64,000 nucleotides of DNA from Alcanivorax sp. DG881 (GTDB lineage Bacteria > Pseudomonadota > Gammaproteobacteria > Pseudomonadales > Alcanivoracaceae). The translations under genes and the position numbers were made by a program. The notes under the pieces were generated by a model. That model saw only the letters and a list, made by a program, of their open reading frames with translations, was not told the DNA's origin and made no database searches. Positions 1 to 12,501 of this stretch are shown in pieces (the stretch's first letter is position 1; every line of letters starts with the position of its first letter). The DNA is taken from assembly GCF_000155615.1 (NCBI RefSeq), contig NZ_DS989915.1:2510282-2574281 (forward strand), in the 5' to 3' direction.

Positions 1-123
1 AACTCCTTCGATGTTTTTTCTCACAAGCGCAGCATCCTGAAGGCGACGACACTATTCGATATCAAGTTTCGCTACGCGCCTTACAAGGACAAGGTGAAAA
101 TGATGAAGAAGCTGATCAAGTAA
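1..123 (+). CDS. C-terminal end of an unidentified protein (partial)
   Basis: The window opens inside a reading frame that runs 40 codons to a TAA stop at 121-123. The visible tail is lysine-rich and ends in KMMKKLIK. It is followed within a few bases by a strong hairpin, which supports a true gene end. Nothing in the fragment identifies the family, and the start lies outside the window. Confidence 0.6.
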   Translation, partial: NSFDVFSHKRSILKATTLFDIKFRYAPYKDKVKMMKKLIK

Positions 124-126
124 CGC

Positions 127-177
127 TTTCCTCCATAAAAAAGCCCGGCATATTGCCGGGCTTTTTTATGGAGGAAA
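127..177. terminator. Perfect 24-bp hairpin with T-tract, bidirectional terminator
   Basis: Bases 127-150 and 154-177 are perfect reverse complements around a 3-base loop. The GC core GCCCGGCA/TGCCGGGC is flanked by A and T runs on both sides, so it could stop transcription in either direction. It directly follows the stop codon of the partial gene and lies 30 bp before the left end of the insertion sequence. The perfect pairing beyond the T-run is longer than a normal intrinsic terminator needs. Confidence 0.85.
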
Positions 178-237
178 CACGAAACACGAAACACGCGCGT
201 GCCGCTGTAGGAGATTCTATGTTGTCCACCCCTGTCT

Positions 238-1170
238 TCATGAGGCAGGGGCCGGCTGATAGTCGGTGCCATTTTTCATAAGCGCGAAGGCGATACGAAC
301 CAGTTTGCGCGCCAGAATGACCAGCGCTTGGGTGGTTGCCAGCCCACGGTCCAGATAAGCCTGATAGACCCCTGCCCAACGCTTGCTCCGGCGAGCGGCC
401 ATGGCCGCGCAGTAAAGCAGCCTACGAGTTTCTGAGTCGCCTTTCTTGGTCAGTTTTCGCTTGCCGGTCTTGGTGCCTGAGTCTTTCACGTGAACGTCCA
501 TTCCCAGGAAGGCCACGAACGCATCACTGTTCCTGAAGTCGCCTCGCAGGAAGGCCATGACAAGGGCATAGGCTGTCAGATCGCCCACGCCCTCCAGGGC
601 TTTGCAACGCTTCACCTGATCACAGAGCCCTGCCTCTCTGACCGCGTCGCGAAGGTGCTTCTGGATCTGTGCATCCAGCGTGTTGATCTGAGAGATCAGC
701 CTCTTTAAGCCGGCTTTGAGTAGCGGCTCTGCACCCAGGCTTTGCTGGATAATGGTCCGCGCCTTGACCAGTGCAGCCCGGCGACGCAGCAGGATCTGCA
801 GCGTCCGATACGCCTTGGGTGGCGGGCTCCAGCGGCGCAACGCCTCTTTTTCATGTTGCAGATGGCGGGCAAGTAGCTGTGCGTCAGAGGCGTCCGTTTT
901 GGCACGACCACCTGTGCCCTTGCGGTAATGGTGGAGGCGAGAACCATCAATCACGTAGATGTGATGGCCTTTACGGTGGGCCAGCTCGATGGCATCCATG
1001 TGATAAGTGCCAGTGGCCTCGATGGCTATCTCACAGTGGGCAGGCAGACCCTTGAGCCAAGCCCGAATGGCTTGGGGTGTGTTCTCAATGGAATAGGTCT
1101 GGCCCAGGAAATAGATGACCAACTCGGCCTTGGCCACGTCGATGCCGATAATGGAGGGTTCTACTTGCAT
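238..1170 (-). CDS. IS110-family transposase (DEDD recombinase)
   Basis: A 310-residue transposase with the two domains of the IS110 family. The N-terminal RuvC-like DEDD domain shows D11 (GIDVAK), E51 (EATGTY) and D93/D96 (KTDASDA). The C-terminal Transposase_20 domain contains the GVGDLTA helix-hairpin-helix-like motif and a conserved serine region (VKDSGTK). Length and all four acidic residues are intact, so it should be active. The ATG at 1170 was chosen; a GTG two codons upstream is an alternative. Family members insert by RNA-guided recombination and make no target duplication. Confidence 0.93.
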   Translation of the reverse strand: MQVEPSIIGIDVAKAELVIYFLGQTYSIENTPQAIRAWLKGLPAHCEIAIEATGTYHMDAIELAHRKGHHIYVIDGSRLHHYRKGTGGRAKTDASDAQLLARHLQHEKEALRRWSPPPKAYRTLQILLRRRAALVKARTIIQQSLGAEPLLKAGLKRLISQINTLDAQIQKHLRDAVREAGLCDQVKRCKALEGVGDLTAYALVMAFLRGDFRNSDAFVAFLGMDVHVKDSGTKTGKRKLTKKGDSETRRLLYCAAMAARRSKRWAGVYQAYLDRGLATTQALVILARKLVRIAFALMKNGTDYQPAPAS

Positions 1171-1323
1171 TGCCACTGAACAGCCCCTTGCGCTAGGTTA
1201 CACATGCTTGTCGGTGCGCACCTGAACGCTGGCTTGCTAGGTATCGTCGGTCTGAGGTGCAACTCAGCCGATGGATTCTTTATCGGCGTATGAATAGGTG
1301 CGAGGTGGGGCCAAATCTCCTAC
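1171..1323 (-). ncRNA. Candidate bridge RNA / left end of the IS110 element
   Basis: This non-coding stretch lies 5' of the IS110 transposase, where IS110-group elements encode their guide (bridge) RNA. It contains adjacent small hairpins, for example CTGAG/CTCAG at 1252-1267 and GCCGAT/ATCGGC at 1267-1287. Position and foldability are what is seen; the guide function is inferred from the family. Target- and donor-binding loops were not assigned. Confidence 0.4.
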
Positions 1324-1595
1324 CGTCTGTACCTTAGGTCAGATGCCCCTTTGGTCCCTCCACCCCGGCAAGTCCTGCATGGTTGCAGGAGGAGCATTCA
1401 AACATACAAGCCCCCTTCCAGGGGGCGAACCGTGCGCAGCACGGCATCGACCGAAGGGCGATCAGGCATCTCAGCGTGCGACAGGTTTCAGAAAATATTT
1501 CGCAGCGGAAATGTTTCCCTCGCCAAGACTCGGGTTCGCGCCGCGAGCGGCGCTCCTACAGTGGCCTTGTCGTTTTCTCGCCATTCGCCACTGAT
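1324..1595. other. Non-coding gap between IS element and RND operon, with one REP
   Basis: No gene is supported here. The only clear structure is a REP-like palindrome at 1532-1559 with a CTAC end (GTAG on the minus strand) and a GCGCCG/CGGCGC stem. The leftward RND operon ends at 1596 and no T-tailed terminator was seen for it. Confidence 0.5.
1532..1559 (-). repeat. REP element with GTAG head
   Basis: On the minus strand the sequence starts GTAGGAGCGCCG and folds on itself through GCGCCG/CGGCGC. It belongs to the same family as the copies near 27864, 27992, 34108 and 34280. A GTAG tetranucleotide followed by an imperfect palindrome is the defining form of REPs served by RAYT transposases. 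Confidence 0.6.
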
Positions 1596-4500
1596 TTATT
1601 TCAACAATTTCTGCTTCAGATACTCCCGGGTGCTTTGCACCATGGCGTAGAAGGCGGGAATCATCGGCGTGCCGATCAGAAGCGCGGCCAGCATGCCCCA
1701 CATCACCGTATGCCCCAGTGAAAGCTGGCTGAACATGCCGGCGCCGCTGGCAAAGGCCAGCGGCAGGATGCCGAGTACAAAGGACAGGGCGGTCATGCAC
1801 ACGGCGCGGAAGCGCAGGCGCCCGGCTTCGGCGGCGGCTTCCAGAATGGACAGCCCCTCCTGCTCGCGCCGTTCACGGGCGAACTCCACAATCAGGATGG
1901 CGTTTTTGGCGGCCAGGCCGATCAATAACACCAGCCCCACCTGGGCAAACAGGTCCAGCGCTCCCAGCTGCGGGATGCCGATCTGTCCCACCATCAGCAG
2001 CCCGCCGATGGCCCCGGCCACCGCGATGGGTACCACCAGGATAATCGCCGCCGGCACCGACCAGCTTTCGTATTGCGCCACCAGGAACAGGTAGATGAAC
2101 ACCATGGCCAGGGCGAAGGCGATACCAATCTGGTTGCCGGCCTTGCGCTCCTGATAGCTCTGTCCGGTCCATTCCACCTGATAGCCCTCCGGTAATACCT
2201 CGGCGGCCACGCGTTCCAGTTCGGCCATGGCATCGCCGCTGGAGACGCCCTCGCCGGGCTGGGCGCGGAGAATGGCGGAGCGGTACAGATTGAAGCGGTT
2301 GGTGATGTCTGCACCCAGCACCGGTTCGGTGGTGAGCAGGGTGGACAGCGGCACCATGTTGCCGTTGCTGCTGCGGGCATAAAGCCGTTCGATATCCTTG
2401 AGGTCGGAGCGGTAGGCCGGGTCGGCCTGCATCATCACCCGGAAGGTGCGCCCGAACAGGGAGAAGTCATTGATGTAGCTGGAGCCCAGCTGGCTCTGCA
2501 AGGCAGAGAAGATGTTGGTCAGCGGTACCTGCAAGGTCTTGGCCTTGTTGCGGTCAATATCGATGCGGTACATGGGCACGTTGGCCCGGAAGCTGGTGGA
2601 GGCGCTGCCAATCAATGGCGACTGGTTGGCTGCCGCGGTGAGGATTTGCATGGCCCCGGCCAGGTCCGCATGGCTGCGGCCCAGGGTGTCTTCCAGCACC
2701 AGTTCCAGGCCGCCCACGGCGCCCATGCCCGGTACGGAGGGCGGCGGGAAGGACTGGATCTGGGCTTCGGGAATGGTCTGGTAAGCCTGCTGGGTTACCC
2801 GTGCCGAGACGGCCAGGGAGATGTCCTTGAAGTCCGGTCTTTCATCCCAGTGCTTGAGTACCACGAAGCCGGTACCGCCATTACTCTGTACCCCGCCGGT
2901 GAGCATGGAGAAGCCGGCAATCATGGTGGCCGATTCCACCGCTGGATCATTGTCGAGCATGCGCTGCACCTGCTCGATAACGGCTTCGGTGCGGTTGATG
3001 GACGCCGCATCCGGCAGCTGCACATTCACTAGCAGCAAGCCCTTGTCTTCCATGGGCACAAAACCGGTGGGCACGGCGCGGGCGCCAAAGAACAGGCCCA
3101 CCATGATCAGCGCATACAGCACCAGAGTCAGGCCGCGTCGGCCCAGCAGGCCACCGACCACCCGGGAATAGCCCAGGGTGATTTTGGCAAAGCCCTTGTT
3201 GAAAGCGCGATACCAGGCGGGCTCACTGTCTTTGCGGCGCAGCACCAGGCTGGCCACGGCCGGGCTCAGGCTTAATGCACAGATGGAGGAAATCACCACG
3301 GCCACGCAGATGGTCACCGCGAACTGGTTGTACATGATGCCGGTGATGCCGGGCATCAACGCCACCGGTACAAACACGGCCAGCAACACCAGGGTGGTGG
3401 CGATGATCGGTCCGGTGACCTCTTCCATGGTACGGGTGACCGCGTCACGGGTGGAAATGTCCGGGTCTTCAAGCAGGTGCCGGTCGGTGTTTTCCACCAC
3501 CAGGATGGCATCATCCACCACGATGCCGATGGCCAGGATCAGGCCAAACAGAGTGATGGTGTTGATGGACATGTCCGCCACCAGCATGATCGCCAGGGTC
3601 CCGATCAGGGACACGGGAATCACCACCGTGGGGACCAGGGTCGGGCGCCAGTCACCGAGGAAAATAAAGGTGATCAGGATGACCAGACCCACCGCCATCA
3701 GCAGCGAGGTGGTAACCTGCTGAATCGCCACTTCCACATAACGGGTGGTGTCGTAGCCGATGGCGTATTCGAGCCCGTCGGGGAAGGTTTTGCTCTGTTC
3801 TTCCAGGGCCTGCTTGAGGGCATCGCCGGTGGCCAGGGCGTTGGCCCCCGGTGCCAGATAGGCGGCCATCACCGTGGTGGGGTGGTTCTGGTAGTTGGCG
3901 GCAATGCTGTAGGAAAGCTGGCCCAGCTCAATGCGCGCCACATCCCCCAGTCGCACCATGGCGCCGTTCTCGTCGGCACGCAGGATGATGTTCTCGAATT
4001 CCTTCACATCCTTGAGTCGCCCTTCCAGCTGCAGGGCATACTCGGTGCTCAGCTTGCCGTCGAAAGGCGGTGCGCCGATCTTGCCCGCGGGGACCTGCAC
4101 ATTCTGTTCGCGCAGGGCATTGGAAATATCGTCCGGGGTAATGCCCAGTGCGGTCATCTGTGGCGGGTCCATCCACAGGCGCATGGAATAGTCTGCAGAA
4201 CTGAACACGCTCACATCGGACACGCCCTCTACCCGCTTGAGCGGGTTCTGCACATTGAGCAGGCTGTAGTTGGCGATGAACAGTTCATCCAGCGAGCCGT
4301 CCGGGGAATACAGGTTGATGGTGAAGAGAATGTCCGGGGAACGCTTGTCGATGGTCAGGCCCTGGGCGCGGACTTCTGCCGGTAGCGAGGGCTCGGCCAG
4401 CTTGACCCGGTTCTGCACCCGCACCAGGGCCATGTCCGGATCTTCACCGACCTCGAAGGTCACCGCGAGACTGTAGCTGCCATTATTGGATGAGCTGGAC

Positions 4501-4739
4501 GACATGTATTCCATGCCTTCCACCCCGTTGACCACATCTTCGATGACCTGCCCCACGGATTCTTCCATGATCGCGGCGGACGCACCGGGCCAGCTGGCAC
4601 TCACGGAAATTTGTGGTGGCGCCACTTCCGGGTATTCGGAAATGGGCAGCAGTTTCATGGCCAGCAGGCCGGTGAAGGTAATCACCAGGCCCACCACCAT
4701 GGCCAGTTTGGGTCGCTGGATAAAGACGCCACTGATCAC
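1596..4739 (-). CDS. RND efflux pump inner-membrane transporter (HAE1/AcrB type)
   Basis: A 1047-residue proton-driven exporter of the hydrophobe/amphiphile efflux-1 family. The start (ISGVFIQRP) is typical and the length matches AcrB/MexF. The proton-relay acidic pair is present in [13 protein letters not shown] (about residue 405), and the partner lysine in [15 protein letters not shown] in the second half. Two large periplasmic loops separate the two six-helix halves. It overlaps the adaptor gene by 4 bp, so the two are one operon. No outer-membrane channel gene is adjacent, so a TolC/OprM-type partner must be encoded elsewhere. Substrates cannot be read from the sequence. Confidence 0.95.
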   Translation of the reverse strand: MISGVFIQRPKLAMVVGLVITFTGLLAMKLLPISEYPEVAPPQISVSASWPGASAAIMEESVGQVIEDVVNGVEGMEYMSSSSSNNGSYSLAVTFEVGEDPDMALVRVQNRVKLAEPSLPAEVRAQGLTIDKRSPDILFTINLYSPDGSLDELFIANYSLLNVQNPLKRVEGVSDVSVFSSADYSMRLWMDPPQMTALGITPDDISNALREQNVQVPAGKIGAPPFDGKLSTEYALQLEGRLKDVKEFENIILRADENGAMVRLGDVARIELGQLSYSIAANYQNHPTTVMAAYLAPGANALATGDALKQALEEQSKTFPDGLEYAIGYDTTRYVEVAIQQVTTSLLMAVGLVILITFIFLGDWRPTLVPTVVIPVSLIGTLAIMLVADMSINTITLFGLILAIGIVVDDAILVVENTDRHLLEDPDISTRDAVTRTMEEVTGPIIATTLVLLAVFVPVALMPGITGIMYNQFAVTICVAVVISSICALSLSPAVASLVLRRKDSEPAWYRAFNKGFAKITLGYSRVVGGLLGRRGLTLVLYALIMVGLFFGARAVPTGFVPMEDKGLLLVNVQLPDAASINRTEAVIEQVQRMLDNDPAVESATMIAGFSMLTGGVQSNGGTGFVVLKHWDERPDFKDISLAVSARVTQQAYQTIPEAQIQSFPPPSVPGMGAVGGLELVLEDTLGRSHADLAGAMQILTAAANQSPLIGSASTSFRANVPMYRIDIDRNKAKTLQVPLTNIFSALQSQLGSSYINDFSLFGRTFRVMMQADPAYRSDLKDIERLYARSSNGNMVPLSTLLTTEPVLGADITNRFNLYRSAILRAQPGEGVSSGDAMAELERVAAEVLPEGYQVEWTGQSYQERKAGNQIGIAFALAMVFIYLFLVAQYESWSVPAAIILVVPIAVAGAIGGLLMVGQIGIPQLGALDLFAQVGLVLLIGLAAKNAILIVEFARERREQEGLSILEAAAEAGRLRFRAVCMTALSFVLGILPLAFASGAGMFSQLSLGHTVMWGMLAALLIGTPMIPAFYAMVQSTREYLKQKLLK

Positions 4740-5938
4740 GGGGCAGTACCCCCGTTGTTGTCCGTCGCCGCTGGCGCGTTCGTTTTGTCGGTGTCTTCGT
4801 TCTGATCTTTTTGGGGCTGGCTACCGGTATGGGGATCGGTGGCTGGCTTGTAGTCAGAGACCTGGACTTCACTGCCGGGGCGCACTTTCTGGATGCCGCG
4901 CAGGATGACTTTTTCCCCGGCCAGCAGCCCTTCGGTGACCAGCACATTTTCGCCGAAGCGGTCGCCGGTCATCAGGTTGTTGCGCAGCACCAGATTGTTG
5001 GTGTTGACGGTAAAAACATAGGTGCCTTGTTGATCCACCTGCAGGGCCGCCTGGGGAATCATCAGTCCGCTCAGGCTTTGCTTGAGTCGCACATGGGCCT
5101 GCACAAACATGCCAGGGCGAAGCAGGTCACGGGGGTTGGGCATGGCCGCGCGGACTTCCACGGTGCCGGTGTTGCTGTCCACCCGGTTGGAGACGTAAAC
5201 GATGTTGCCGGTGTAGGGATACTCGCTGCCGTTGGGCAGTTCCAGGCCCACTTCAATCTCTGAAGGCTTGGGCTGGTTGTCGCTCATGGCCGCTTCGGTG
5301 AGCAGTCGCTCGGGGATCTGGAAAACCGCCTGCATGTCGTTGCCACCCACCAGGGTGGTCAGGGTACCGAAACCGGGGCTGACCACATCGCCCACCGAGG
5401 CGATGGAGCGCCCTACGCGACCGGCCTGGGGGGCCTCGATATGGGTATAGGACAGATCCACCTGGGCACTTTCCCGTGCCGCCCGGGCAGATTGTTCGGC
5501 GGCTTCGGCTTCCTGCTGGCGGGCCTTGAGGGTGTCGTATTCGGAATCGGAGATATAGCCCTTGTCCACCAGCTTGTTGGCGCGGGAAAAGTTGCTTTTG
5601 GCTTCCGCCAGAGTGGCCTTGGCGCGCTCATGTTCGGCCTTGGCCCGCGACAGGGCCGCCTTATAGGGCGCCGGGTCGATATCGAACAGGGGCGCACCGG
5701 CTTCCACCGTGTCGCCCTCGCGGAAATGCACGGCAGTGAGCTTGCCGGATACTTGAGCGGTGATGTTCACGTCACTGCGCGAATCAATCCGGGCGGTGAA
5801 AGTGCGTTCGGGCTGGTAGAGCTGCTCGCTGGCGGTGACCACAAACACTTCCGGTGGCGGTGCTTCGGTGGCGGGCGGCTCTTCACAGGCAGCTAAAGCG
5901 AGAAACAGGACGGGCAAACCAAAACGAGTCAAACGCAT
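4736..5938 (-). CDS. RND efflux periplasmic adaptor (membrane fusion lipoprotein)
   Basis: A 400-residue membrane fusion protein that bridges the RND transporter to an outer-membrane channel. The signal ends in LAAC, so C18 should be lipidated. It then shows the first lipoyl half, an alpha-helical hairpin of about 100 residues rich in Ala, Lys and Glu, the second lipoyl half ([12 protein letters not shown]) and the beta-barrel region ([10 protein letters not shown]). The tail after about residue 370 is rich in Asn, Asp and Thr and looks unstructured. It is first in the operon and overlaps the transporter start by 4 bp. The upstream region carries a perfect palindrome at 6010-6031. Confidence 0.94.
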   Translation of the reverse strand: MRLTRFGLPVLFLALAACEEPPATEAPPPEVFVVTASEQLYQPERTFTARIDSRSDVNITAQVSGKLTAVHFREGDTVEAGAPLFDIDPAPYKAALSRAKAEHERAKATLAEAKSNFSRANKLVDKGYISDSEYDTLKARQQEAEAAEQSARAARESAQVDLSYTHIEAPQAGRVGRSIASVGDVVSPGFGTLTTLVGGNDMQAVFQIPERLLTEAAMSDNQPKPSEIEVGLELPNGSEYPYTGNIVYVSNRVDSNTGTVEVRAAMPNPRDLLRPGMFVQAHVRLKQSLSGLMIPQAALQVDQQGTYVFTVNTNNLVLRNNLMTGDRFGENVLVTEGLLAGEKVILRGIQKVRPGSEVQVSDYKPATDPHTGSQPQKDQNEDTDKTNAPAATDNNGGTAP

Positions 5939-6009
5939 GGGGGTGAAATCTCCGTGTCAGGCCGCTGCGCGTGGCAACCGGTTCCCTTTGTTGTTGTGTG
6001 CATTGTCAC

Positions 6010-6031
6010 CTTACCACCATATGGTGGTAAG
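6010..6031. promoter_or_regulatory. Perfect 22-bp palindrome, candidate operator of the RND operon
   Basis: The core TTACCACCATATGGTGGTAA is perfectly self-complementary and gains one more pair on each side. It lies about 70 bp upstream of the adaptor start, in the divergent region shared with katG. The length and symmetry suit a dimeric repressor such as TetR or MarR, but no regulator gene is adjacent. Confidence 0.65.
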
Positions 6032-6099
6032 AGAATGACGTTGTGAATAGGATATTGAGAAGGCGTCAGCGGGGCGGCCGATGTCGTTATCAACAGCTG

Positions 6100-8409
<2,310 letters not shown>

Positions 8410-8433
8410 TGCCTTGTTTGTCACTGCAAAATG

Positions 8434-8467
8434 AAACGGCGCGCTGGCAACAGCGCGCCGTTTTTTT
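8434..8467 (+). terminator. Intrinsic terminator after katG
   Basis: The stem AACGGCGCGCTG/CAGCGCGCCGTT has a GCAA tetraloop and is followed by a run of T. It starts 25 bp after the katG stop codon. Confidence 0.9.
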
Positions 8468-8826
8468 ATGGTTTATCGCGTACTTTGGATACCCGACGCC
8501 GAACGCCAACCGCGAAAGCCACACAAACAGAAAAAAACCAGCTGCAGGAATGCCGCAAAGCGGAGTAACGCAGGCAGTTCCGCGCTGCCCAAAGGGTGAG
8601 CGAAGCGAGGGCGTTGCAAGTAGACGGATCCAGCGGTCGACCGGGCCCCATTCCCGGTATCTTGGGTAACAGGAAAGTTATTCCAAGGCATGTCGTCTTG
8701 AGCATAGTTTATTGCGTAATCGGGGCTGTTCAATGCGGGCTGATTGGGTAAGGCTGTGAGGCAAATGCCGAAAGCCTCGGCAGGGTGCTTATACAAAGAG
8801 TGCTTATAACAATGGGAGAGAACACC
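8468..8826. other. Intergenic region upstream of the isomerase gene
   Basis: No gene is supported. The stretch near 8590-8615 contains AAGGGTGAGCGAAGCGA, a short motif also present in inverted, slightly changed form near 34129-34145. The 3' part presumably holds the promoter of the next gene, but no clear -35/-10 pair was assigned. Confidence 0.4.
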
Positions 8827-9681
8827 GTGTCCGCATTACCTGAATACCGCTCGTTCGATGTTGCCGTGGAAAACCATATTGCTCACGTGCAGTTCAGTCG
8901 CCCTGAAGCGCTGAATAGCATGAACAAGGATTTCTGGCTGGAGTTGCCCCGTTGCCTGCGGGATATCGAGACGGGGACAGACGCTCGCGTGGTGGTGATT
9001 TCTTCCACCGGCAAACACTTTTCTGCAGGCATGGATCTGGCGGTGTTTTCCGACCCCAGCGGCGCCCCCATGGGTGGCGACCAGGGGCGAATGGCAGAAA
9101 ACCTTCGCCGGGTGGTGCTGCAGCTGCAGGATTGTCTGAGTGTCTTGGAGCAGGTGCGTATTCCGGTGCTGGCGGCGATCCAGGGCGGATGTATTGGTGG
9201 TGCACTGGATCTGGTCTGTGCGGCGGACAGCCGCTACTGCACAGAGGATGCGTTCTTTACCATCAAGGAAACCCCGCTGGGGATGACCGCAGATGTGGGC
9301 ACGCTGCAGCGTCTGCCGAAGTTGATGCCCCAGGGCCTGGTGCGGGAGCTGGCCTATACCGGTCGCAAGTTCGGCGCCAGGGAAGCGCTGGAGCAAGGGC
9401 TGGTCAACAGTGTTTATGGTAACGCGGAGGATATGCTGACGGCGGTGATGGCCATTGCTGCGGAGATTGCGGCGAATTCCCCGCTGGCCGTGACCGGCTG
9501 CAAGGAAATGCTCAATTTCAGCCGCGACCACAGTGTGGAAGACAGCCTCAAGTACATGGCCACCTGGCAGGCGGGCATGTTCCGCCCCGATGACATGATG
9601 TTGACGTTCCAGGCCCAGGCGCAAAAACAACAGGCTGAGTACCCGGATTTGGTGCCGATTAAAGAATTGTTTGAGGCCTAG
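8827..9681 (+). CDS. Delta(3,5)-delta(2,4)-dienoyl-CoA isomerase (crotonase family)
   Basis: A 284-residue crotonase-fold enzyme. It resembles eukaryotic ECH1 more than ordinary enoyl-CoA hydratases: HFSAGMDL, GGCIGGALDLVCAAD, IKETPLG, ADVGTLQRLPK and a FSRDHSVEDSLKYMATW tail are all ECH1-like. The three ECH1 acidic residues (Asp in GALDL, Glu in IKE, Asp in ADVG) are present. It would shift conjugated double bonds during beta-oxidation of unsaturated fatty acids with odd-numbered double bonds. The GTG at 8827 was chosen because GGGAGA precedes it at good spacing; in-frame ATGs at 8785 and 8812 are alternatives. It sits between two catalase-peroxidases, with a terminator downstream. Confidence 0.88.
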   Translation: MSALPEYRSFDVAVENHIAHVQFSRPEALNSMNKDFWLELPRCLRDIETGTDARVVVISSTGKHFSAGMDLAVFSDPSGAPMGGDQGRMAENLRRVVLQLQDCLSVLEQVRIPVLAAIQGGCIGGALDLVCAADSRYCTEDAFFTIKETPLGMTADVGTLQRLPKLMPQGLVRELAYTGRKFGAREALEQGLVNSVYGNAEDMLTAVMAIAAEIAANSPLAVTGCKEMLNFSRDHSVEDSLKYMATWQAGMFRPDDMMLTFQAQAQKQQAEYPDLVPIKELFEA

Positions 9682-9699
9682 TGAACGGTTACAGAAAAG

Positions 9700-9726
9700 A
9701 ACGGCGGCGCAAGTTGCGCCGCCGTT
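9700..9726. terminator. Bidirectional hairpin between convergent genes
   Basis: The stem AACGGCGGCGCA/TGCGCCGCCGTT has a 3-base loop. It lies between the rightward isomerase gene and the leftward exported catalase-peroxidase gene and probably serves both. T-tracts are short on both sides. Confidence 0.7.
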
Positions 9727-9771
9727 ATAAAGGCTACCTTTACCTTTTGGGTATCCGGTAGCGAGGGTTGC

Positions 9772-12453
<2,682 letters not shown>

Positions 12454-12481
12454 AAAAAGGCGCCATGAGGGCGCCTTTTTT
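12454..12481 (-). terminator. Intrinsic terminator after the PHP lipoprotein gene
   Basis: The stem AAAAAGGCGCC/GGCGCCTTTTT has a 5-base loop, with A/T runs making it usable on both strands. It is nearly identical to the terminator after the cold-shock gene at 15500. Confidence 0.88.
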
Positions 12482-12501
12482 AATCCGATCACTGTGATGA
12501 T

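Larger units (their letters stand above)
207..1323 (-). mobile_element. IS110-family insertion sequence
   Basis: An intact IS110-type transposase gene is flanked by the 10-bp inverted sequences GTAGGAGATT (207-216) and AATCTCCTAC (1314-1323), taken here as provisional ends. The non-coding part upstream of the transposase is long and the downstream part short. That is the IS110-group layout, in which the 5' non-coding end encodes the bridge RNA. The end sequences also resemble the GTAGGAGC head of the REP repeats found elsewhere in the window, so the true ends could lie a few bases inside or outside. Confidence 0.6.

Noticed and set aside
178..200. ACACGAAACACGAAACAC tandem repeat as a CRISPR-like or integration array
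   Set aside because: Only two and a half 7-bp units, no spacers.
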